64,000 nucleotides of DNA from Neopararhizobium haloflavum (GTDB lineage Bacteria; Pseudomonadota; Alphaproteobacteria; Rhizobiales; Rhizobiaceae). The position numbers and the translations under genes were made by a program. The DNA lies in contig NZ_NWUC01000007.1 of the NCBI RefSeq assembly GCF_002750855.1, positions 124,001-188,000 on the forward strand, read 5' to 3'. The notes under the pieces were generated by a model, which saw only the letters and a program-made list of their open reading frames with translations, was not told where the DNA came from and did no database searches. Shown here piece after piece: positions 54,419-64,000 of this stretch (its first letter is position 1; each line of letters opens with the position of its first letter).

Positions 54419-57400
54419 TTGCCCATCTCGAAAATCCTCGTCGCCAATCGTTCCGAGATCGCGATCCGCGTCTTTCGAGCGGCCAACGAACTGGGCATCA
54501 AGACGGTCGCGATCTGGGCGGAAGAGGACAAGCTCGCGCTGCATCGGTTCAAGGCGGACGAGAGCTATCAGGTTGGCCGTGGGCCCCATCTGGAAAAGGA
54601 CCTCGGCCCGATCGAGAGCTATCTGTCGATCCCGGAAGTGATCCGCGTTGCCAAGCTATCCGGCGCCGATGCGATCCATCCAGGTTATGGCCTGCTTTCC
54701 GAAAGCCCGGAATTCGCCGATGCCTGTGCCGAAAACGGCATCATCTTCATCGGGCCTTCGGCCGAGACGATGCGCCAGCTCGGCAACAAGGTCGCCGCCC
54801 GCAATCTTGCGATCGAACTTGGTGTGCCGGTCGTTCCTGCCACCGAACCGCTGCCCGATGACATGGACGAAGTACGCCGGATGGCGCAAGAGGTCGGCTT
54901 TCCCGTCATGCTCAAAGCCTCCTGGGGCGGCGGCGGCCGTGGCATGCGCGTCATCCGCGAGGCGGGCGATCTCGCACGAGAAGTCACCGAAGCCAAACGA
55001 GAGGCCAAGGCAGCCTTCGGCAAGGACGAGGTGTATCTGGAAAAGCTCGTGGAACGGGCGCGCCACGTCGAAAGCCAGATCCTCGGCGACACCCATGGCA
55101 CCGTGGTCGACCTCTTCGAGCGGGATTGTTCCATCCAGCGACGGAACCAGAAGGTCGTCGAGCGTGCCCCTGCGCCGTATCTGTCCGACGGCAAGCGCGC
55201 CGAGCTCGCGGGCTATGCTCGGAAGATCGCCGAGGCGACGAACTACGTCGGGGCCGGCACCGTCGAATTCCTGATGGATGTCGAAACCCAGGAATTCTAC
55301 TTCATCGAGGTAAATCCACGCATTCAGGTCGAGCACACGGTGACCGAAGAGGTAACCGGCATCGATATCGTCAAGGCGCAGATCCATATTCTCGAAGGCG
55401 AGGCGATCGGTACGCCGGAATCGGGCGTCCCCCGGCAGGAGGAGATACGGCTGAACGGCCACGCTCTGCAGTGCCGCATCACCACGGAGGATCCGGAGCA
55501 GAATTTCATTCCCGATTACGGGCGGATCACCGCGTATCGCGGCGCCACCGGCTTCGGCATTAGGCTGGATGGGGGGACCGCCTATTCCGGCGCCGTCATC
55601 ACGCGCTACTATGATCCGTTGCTGGAAAAAGTGACGGCCTGGGCGCCGACCGCGCAAGAAGCGATTCTGCGCATGGACCGGGCTTTGCGCGAATTCCGCA
55701 TTCGCGGCATCGCCACAAACCTGACTTTCCTCGAAGCCATCATCGGTCATCCGCAGTTTCGCGACAATTCCTATACGACGAAATTCATCGACGAGACGCC
55801 CGAGCTTTTTGAACAGGTCAGCCGCCAGGATCGCGCCACGAAGCTTCTCACCTACCTTGCGGACGTCACGGTCAACGGCCACCCCGAGGTCAAGGGGCGA
55901 CCCTTGCCCCCGGCCGAAGCGGCCAAACCGGTTGTACCGCACATCGAAGACGACACAGTCGTCGATGGCACGCGGCAGAAGCTCGACGCGCTCGGCCCTG
56001 AAAAGTTCGCCGAATGGATGCGCGCGGAAAAACGCGTGCTGCTCACCGATACAACCATGCGCGACGGCCACCAGTCTTTGCTGGCAACGCGCATGCGCAC
56101 TTACGATATCGCGCGCATCGCCGGCACCTACGCCCGCGCGCTGCCGAACCTCTTCTCACTGGAATGCTGGGGCGGCGCGACATTCGACGTGGCCATGCGC
56201 TTCCTGACAGAAGACCCTTGGGAGCGGCTGGCGCTCGTGCGGGAGGGCGCGCCCAACATCCTTCTCCAGATGCTGCTGCGCGGCGCCAACGGCGTCGGCT
56301 ACAAGAACTACCCCGACAATGTCGTGAAGCATTTCGTCGGCCAGGCCGCCGCCGGCGGCATCGATCTGTTCCGCGTCTTTGACTGCCTCAACTGGGTGGA
56401 CAACATGCGCGTGTCGATGGATGCGGTTCGCGAAGCCGACAAGCTCTGCGAGGCGACGATCTGCTACACGGGCAACATCCTCGATGCCTCCCGACCGAAA
56501 TACGATCTGAAATACTATGTCGCGCTGGCCCGCGAACTCGATCAGGCCGGCGCTCACATCATCGCGTTGAAGGACATGGCCGGCCTCTTGAAGCCGGCAG
56601 CCGCGAAACAGCTTTTCAAGGCGCTGCGCGAGGCGACCGACCTGCCGATCCACTTCCACACCCACGACACTTCCGGCATTTCCGCCGCCACGGTGCTTGC
56701 CGCTGTCGACGCCGGTGTCGATGCCGTCGATGCAGCGATGGACGCCCTCTCCGGCAACACGTCCCAGCCTTGCCTCGGCTCGATCGTCGAGGCGTTGCGC
56801 GGAACCGAGCGCGATCCGGAACTCGATCCGGAATGGATCCGCCGCATTTCCTTCTATTGGGAAGCCGTGCGCAATCAGTATGCCGCCTTCGAAAGCGACC
56901 TGCGCGGCCCGGCCTCGGAAGTCTATCTGCATGAGATGCCCGGCGGACAGTTCACCAATCTGAAGGAACAGGCGCGATCCATGGGGCTTGAAGCGCGCTG
57001 GCACCAGGTCGCGCAGACCTACGCCGACGCCAACCGGATGTTCGGTGACATCGTCAAGGTCACTCCCTCCTCAAAGGTCGTCGGCGACATGGCATTGATG
57101 ATGGTCAGCCAGGACCTCACCGTTGCCGACGTGGAGAATCCGAAGAAGGACATCGCCTTCCCCGATTCCGTGATTTCCATGATGCGCGGCGACCTCGGCC
57201 AGCCACCCTCGGGCTGGCCCAAGGACTTGCAGGAACGCATCCTGAAGGATGAAAAACCTTATACCGAGCGGCCCGGCGCGCTCCTCGAAGCTGCGGACCT
57301 GCCCGCCGAGCGTCGGGAGATCGAAGAAAAACTGGAACGCGAGATCGATGAACAGGAGTTCGCCTCCTACCTCATGTACCCCAAGGTATTCACCGATTAT

Positions 57401-57883
57401 GCGCTGGCCGCCGAGACCTATGGTCCTGTGAGCGTGCTGCCGACACCGGCCTATTTCTATGGTCTCGATATCGGCGACGAACTCTATGTCGATCTGGAAA
57501 AGGGCAAGACACTGGTCGTTCGCAACCAGGCGATCGGCGAGCCCAACGACAAGGGCATGATCACCGTCTTTTTCGAATTGAACGGTCAGCCGCGTCGCAT
57601 CAAGGTGCCCGATCGAAGCCAGGGCGCCGGCAGCGGCGCGCGTCGCAAGGCCGAAGCTGGCAATGCAGACCACATCGGCGCGCCCATGCCGGGTGTCGTC
57701 TCAAGCGTCACCGTATCGCCCGGCCAGAAGGTCTCCTCCGGTGACGTACTGCTTTCGATCGAAGCGATGAAGATGGAAACGGCAATCCATGCCGACCGCG
57801 ATGGCACGATCGCCGAGGTGTTGGTCAAGGCCGGTGACCAGATCGATGCAAAGGACCTTCTCGCGGCATTCGAGGCAGATTGA
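54419..57883 (+). CDS. pyc: Pyruvate carboxylase
   Basis: This 1154-residue enzyme makes oxaloacetate from pyruvate and bicarbonate. It has an N-terminal biotin carboxylase with ATP-grasp loop KASWGGGGRGMR and EVNPRIQVEHTVTE, a central carboxyltransferase (TTMRDGHQSLLATRM, HFHTHDTSG), and a C-terminal biotinyl domain with the target lysine K1118 (IEAMKMET). Length is standard. Translation starts at TTG 54419 with GGGAG six bases upstream. It refills the TCA cycle, which also feeds aspartate for ectoine. It follows the LuxR-type gene by 119 bp. Confidence 0.96.
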   Translation: MPISKILVANRSEIAIRVFRAANELGIKTVAIWAEEDKLALHRFKADESYQVGRGPHLEKDLGPIESYLSIPEVIRVAKLSGADAIHPGYGLLSESPEFADACAENGIIFIGPSAETMRQLGNKVAARNLAIELGVPVVPATEPLPDDMDEVRRMAQEVGFPVMLKASWGGGGRGMRVIREAGDLAREVTEAKREAKAAFGKDEVYLEKLVERARHVESQILGDTHGTVVDLFERDCSIQRRNQKVVERAPAPYLSDGKRAELAGYARKIAEATNYVGAGTVEFLMDVETQEFYFIEVNPRIQVEHTVTEEVTGIDIVKAQIHILEGEAIGTPESGVPRQEEIRLNGHALQCRITTEDPEQNFIPDYGRITAYRGATGFGIRLDGGTAYSGAVITRYYDPLLEKVTAWAPTAQEAILRMDRALREFRIRGIATNLTFLEAIIGHPQFRDNSYTTKFIDETPELFEQVSRQDRATKLLTYLADVTVNGHPEVKGRPLPPAEAAKPVVPHIEDDTVVDGTRQKLDALGPEKFAEWMRAEKRVLLTDTTMRDGHQSLLATRMRTYDIARIAGTYARALPNLFSLECWGGATFDVAMRFLTEDPWERLALVREGAPNILLQMLLRGANGVGYKNYPDNVVKHFVGQAAAGGIDLFRVFDCLNWVDNMRVSMDAVREADKLCEATICYTGNILDASRPKYDLKYYVALARELDQAGAHIIALKDMAGLLKPAAAKQLFKALREATDLPIHFHTHDTSGISAATVLAAVDAGVDAVDAAMDALSGNTSQPCLGSIVEALRGTERDPELDPEWIRRISFYWEAVRNQYAAFESDLRGPASEVYLHEMPGGQFTNLKEQARSMGLEARWHQVAQTYADANRMFGDIVKVTPSSKVVGDMALMMVSQDLTVADVENPKKDIAFPDSVISMMRGDLGQPPSGWPKDLQERILKDEKPYTERPGALLEAADLPAERREIEEKLEREIDEQEFASYLMYPKVFTDYALAAETYGPVSVLPTPAYFYGLDIGDELYVDLEKGKTLVVRNQAIGEPNDKGMITVFFELNGQPRRIKVPDRSQGAGSGARRKAEAGNADHIGAPMPGVVSSVTVSPGQKVSSGDVLLSIEAMKMETAIHADRDGTIAEVLVKAGDQIDAKDLLAAFEAD

Positions 57884-57980
57884 TCGGCGGGAGCGCTATT
57901 TGGCGCGAGCTGCCTTTTCTTTGTCATCTAATCGATTTAAGGGAGCGGGAATACCACTCTCTTTTTTCCAAGGCATGCTC

Positions 57981-61350
<3,370 letters not shown>

Positions 61351-61365
61351 TGAACTGCTATGCCA

Positions 61366-62088
61366 TCAAACGAAGAACTGGCCACCATTGGCGGAAATCG
61401 TCGAGCCATTGATGAAGCCTGCATCTTCCGATGCCAGGAAGACGACGCAACGCGCGATTTCTTCCGGCTCACCCAGGCGGCCAGCCGGGATCTGCGCCAC
61501 GATGGAATCGCGGACCTTCTCCGGTACGGCCATCACCATTTCGGTGGCGATATAACCGGGGCAGATAGCGTTGACCGTGATGCCCGATCGAGCCCCCTCT
61601 TGGGCAAGCGATTTCGTGAAGCCGAGATCGCCGGCCTTCGCCGCCGAATAGTTTGCCTGACCCATCTGGCCCTTCTGCCCGTTGATCGAAGAGATATTGA
61701 TCACACGGCCATACTTTCGGTCGCGCATGCCGGTCCAGATCGGGTGGGTCATGTTGAACAGACCCGTCAGGTTCGTATTGATCACCTCGTTCCACATCTC
61801 GGGCGTCATCTTGTGGAACATTCCGTCACGTGTGATGCCGGCATTGTTGACGAGCACATCAATCGGGCCGAGGTCGGCCTCTACCCTAGCGATCCCCTCC
61901 TTGCAGGCGTCGTAGTTCGAAACATCCCACTTGTAGACGGAGATGCCTGTTTCCTCCTTGAACGCGTTCGCCTTTTCGTCGTTGCCGGCATAGGTCGCCG
62001 CGACGGTGTAACCGGCGTCCTTCAACCCCTTGGAAATGGCCGCGCCGATACCGCGCGACCCTCCCGTGACGAGTGCCACTCGTGCCAT
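61366..62088 (-). CDS. phbB: Acetoacetyl-CoA reductase
   Basis: This 240-residue short-chain dehydrogenase reduces acetoacetyl-CoA with NADPH to (R)-3-hydroxybutyryl-CoA for PHB. It has TGGSRGIG at the NADP site, NNAG, and the catalytic Ser (INISSING) and Tyr-Lys (NYSAAKAG). Length and the FKEETGISVYKWDVS stretch are typical of PhaB. GGGAGGA precedes ATG 62088. It lies 19 bp after phbA and converges on pobR with 15 bp between. Confidence 0.95.
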   Translation of the reverse strand: MARVALVTGGSRGIGAAISKGLKDAGYTVAATYAGNDEKANAFKEETGISVYKWDVSNYDACKEGIARVEADLGPIDVLVNNAGITRDGMFHKMTPEMWNEVINTNLTGLFNMTHPIWTGMRDRKYGRVINISSINGQKGQMGQANYSAAKAGDLGFTKSLAQEGARSGITVNAICPGYIATEMVMAVPEKVRDSIVAQIPAGRLGEPEEIARCVVFLASEDAGFINGSTISANGGQFFV

Positions 62089-62107
62089 GCTGTCCTCCCT
62101 TTTGTTG

Positions 62108-63289
62108 TCAGCGTTCCAAGCACATGGCGACGCCCATGCCGCCACCGATGCAAAGCGTTGCGAGACCCCTCTTCGCGTCGCGACGCTTCATTTCGAAGAG
62201 CAGCGTGTTGAGGATGCGCGCGCCCGAGGCGCCGATCGGATGGCCGATGGCGATCGCGCCGCCGTTGACATTGACGATCTCCGGGTTCCATCCGAGATCC
62301 TTGTTGACGGCACAGGCCTGTGCGGCGAAGGCCTCGTTGGCTTCGACGAGGTCGAGGTCGTCGACCTTCCAGCCCGCCTTTTCGAGCGCCTTGCGCGAAG
62401 CCGGGATCGGTCCGGTTCCCATGATCTGGGGATCGACACCGGCTGTCGCCCAGGAAACGATCCGCGCCAGCGGTGTGATACCGCGCTTTTCGGCTTCCGC
62501 CTCGCTCATCAGCACCGCAGCTGCCGCACCGTCATTGATCCCGGAAGCGTTGCCTGCGGTCACCGACCCTTCCTTGTCGAAAGCCGGCTTGAGCTTCTGC
62601 ATTCCCTCGATCGTGGCGCCCTCGCGGATGTATTCGTCATTTTCCACGACAGTCTCGCCCTTGCGGGTCTTGACCGTGAACGGAATGATCTCGTCCTTGA
62701 AACGACCCGCCTTCTGCGCAGCTTCCGCCTTGTTCTGCGAGGCGACGGCGAAAGCATCCTGATCGTCCCGCGACAACTGCCACTGACGGGCAACGTTCTC
62801 GGCCGTGTTGCCCATGTGGTAGCCGTAGAACGCATCCATCAGGCCGTCCTTGATCATGGTGTCGACCATCTTGAAGTCGCCCATCTTCACGCCCGACCGC
62901 AAATGCGCGCAGTGCGGCGCCATCGACATCGATTCCTGGCCACCCGCGACAATGACGTTCGCATCGCCGGTAGCGATCTGCTGCATACCGATAGCGACGG
63001 CGCGAAGGCCCGATCCGCAAAGCTGGTTCAGGCCCCAGGCGGTGGCCTCCTGCGGGATACCCGCCGCCATGGCCGCCTGGCGAGCCGGGTTCTGTCCCTG
63101 GCCGGCCGACAGAATCTGCCCCATGATGACTTCGTCCACGTCCTTGGGATCGACACCTGCCCGCTCCAGCGCGCCCTTGATCGCGGCGGCGCCAAGATCA
63201 TGCGCGGGCGTGTTGGCGAAAGCACCGTTGAAAGAGCCGACGGCGGTGCGTGCCGCGCTGGCAATGACGATCGATTGTCCGGAGGCCAT
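62108..63289 (-). CDS. phbA: Acetyl-CoA acetyltransferase (beta-ketothiolase)
   Basis: This 393-residue thiolase joins two acetyl-CoA to acetoacetyl-CoA. The acyl-binding Cys is in LCGSGLRAV (about residue 88), the active His in [11 protein letters not shown] and the second Cys in [12 protein letters not shown] 63289 gives the standard N-terminus ([15 protein letters not shown]). With phbB it forms the PHB precursor operon; the polymerase phaC is not in the window. Confidence 0.95.
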   Translation of the reverse strand: MASGQSIVIASAARTAVGSFNGAFANTPAHDLGAAAIKGALERAGVDPKDVDEVIMGQILSAGQGQNPARQAAMAAGIPQEATAWGLNQLCGSGLRAVAIGMQQIATGDANVIVAGGQESMSMAPHCAHLRSGVKMGDFKMVDTMIKDGLMDAFYGYHMGNTAENVARQWQLSRDDQDAFAVASQNKAEAAQKAGRFKDEIIPFTVKTRKGETVVENDEYIREGATIEGMQKLKPAFDKEGSVTAGNASGINDGAAAAVLMSEAEAEKRGITPLARIVSWATAGVDPQIMGTGPIPASRKALEKAGWKVDDLDLVEANEAFAAQACAVNKDLGWNPEIVNVNGGAIAIGHPIGASGARILNTLLFEMKRRDAKRGLATLCIGGGMGVAMCLER

Positions 63290-63521
63290 GGTCTCATCCC
63301 GTTTTGATTGTGATGTTTCACCGGCTTTCGGCCGGCTGTCATGAAGCGTCTTTGCAACGAAACTGAACGAGCGCGCCGTCGGAGTCAAACCGATCTTGCA
63401 CTGCCGTGAAGAGCGGATGACGACCACAACCCGCGCGCAAAAAACGCTGCTGGGAGCAAGGCTTCGCCGCATCGCACAAAGCATTTGTCATGCTGCGACG
63501 ATTTCGCATAGAGTTGAACAT

Positions 63522-63537
63522 CAGCAGCAATGCTGAC
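63522..63537. promoter_or_regulatory. Inverted repeat upstream of phaR, candidate PhaR operator
   Basis: TCAGCA (63522-63527) and TGCTGA (63532-63537) flank GCAA, 28 bp before the phaR ATG. PhaR proteins are known to bind TGC/GCA-rich palindromes, including their own promoter. The 276-bp phbA-phaR region has several more TGC/GCA clusters (for example near 63501 and 63554). Confidence 0.4.
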
Positions 63538-63565
63538 AGGCGCGTTTTGGTTGCAAGGGGAGAGC

Positions 63566-64000
63566 ATGGCCAAAAAGGACGGTGAGATCATCATCAAGAA
63601 ATACGCCAACCGGCGCCTCTACAACACCGACACGAGCACGTACGTAACCCTCGATGACCTGGCGGTAATGGTGAAGAATGGCGATGATTTCGTTGTTCAG
63701 GACGCCAAATCCGGAGACGACATCACACACTCCGTTCTCACGCAGATCATTTTCGAGCAGGAATCGAAAACGGGGAACACGCTTCTTCCGATTTCCTTTC
63801 TTCGCCAGTTGATCGCTTTCTACGGCGATCAAATGCAGATGGTGGTGCCGAGCTATCTCGAGCACTCCATGCATGCGTTCACGGCCCAGCAGGGTGAAAT
63901 GCGCGAAAAGATGGCCAAGGCCTTCGGCGACAATCCGATGGCGCGCAACATGCAGTTGCCGATGCAGATGGTCGAGGAGCAGGTGCGTCGCAACACGGAG
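63566..64000 (+). CDS. phaR: PHB synthesis repressor PhaR (N-terminal part)
   Basis: The first 145 residues are in the window; the gene continues beyond base 64000. The N-terminus is the PHB accumulation regulatory DNA-binding domain, with IIIKKYANRRLYNTDTSTYV (in parts KKYANRRLYNT, TSTYVT), followed by the second PHB-binding region (VLTQIIFEQE, SFLRQLIAFYG). PhaR represses phasin and itself until PHB granules sequester it. AGGGGAG lies just before the ATG. It is divergent from phbAB, which it may also control. Confidence 0.93.
   Translation, partial: MAKKDGEIIIKKYANRRLYNTDTSTYVTLDDLAVMVKNGDDFVVQDAKSGDDITHSVLTQIIFEQESKTGNTLLPISFLRQLIAFYGDQMQMVVPSYLEHSMHAFTAQQGEMREKMAKAFGDNPMARNMQLPMQMVEEQVRRNTE

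Overview
The window is GC-rich, gene-dense chromosomal DNA of an alphaproteobacterium, most likely of the order Hyphomicrobiales (Rhizobiales) and probably salt-tolerant. This rests on gene content: a frcBCAK fructose transporter with a ROK regulator, ndvA/ndvB for cyclic beta-1,2-glucan, a Shemin-type hemA, phbAB with phaR, pobA/pobR, and an ectABC-ask operon with a MarR-type ectR. No insertion sequence, phage gene, integrase or CRISPR array was seen. Species cannot be named from the sequence alone.

Bases 1-12000 handle compatible solutes and sugar. The end of eutC and a doeD-type aminotransferase belong to ectoine breakdown. The fructose-type ABC system frcBCA-frcK, with divergent frcR, follows. 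The ectoine synthesis operon ectA-ectB-ectC-ask reads towards frcK and is headed by divergent ectR. Ectoine synthesis and degradation genes therefore flank a sugar importer within about 11 kb. A glycine-zipper lipoprotein and a tRNA-Arg(CCU) close the region.

Bases 12100-21300 are housekeeping: an M20 amidohydrolase, a D,D-carboxypeptidase, a CobW-type GTPase, an L,D-transpeptidase lipoprotein coupled to a TusA-like protein, kynureninase, dxr and hemA. Bases 21400-29100 hold a form II CO-dehydrogenase-like molybdenum hydroxylase in the order coxS-coxL-coxM, divergent from a FIST sensor protein and a hybrid histidine kinase, with a convergent LuxR-type response regulator. The coxS frame has a proline-rich N-terminal extension and two start codons, each with a good ribosome binding site.

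Bases 29400-41300 encode cyclic beta-1,2-glucan synthesis (NdvB, 2871 aa), export (NdvA) and probable periplasmic acyl modification (OpgC). Bases 41600-50600 hold an unusual compact locus: a RibD-like reductase, cytochrome b561, a methyltransferase, a GT4 glycosyltransferase, a PTPS/QueD-fold protein that has lost its catalytic residues, a BchC-like dehydrogenase, a membrane sulfatase/phosphotransferase-type protein, a flippase-like membrane protein, an FkbM methyltransferase and a CDP-alcohol phosphatidyltransferase. Together they look like an undescribed pathway for a modified small molecule or lipid-linked glycoconjugate, and this is the best candidate for a new system here.

Bases 50800-64000 carry a phospholipase D-type protein, a PfpI-family protein, a LuxR-type AHL receptor without a luxI, pyruvate carboxylase, an MFS transporter, 4-hydroxybenzoate hydroxylase with its AraC-type regulator, and the PHB genes phbA-phbB with divergent phaR, which runs off the window end.
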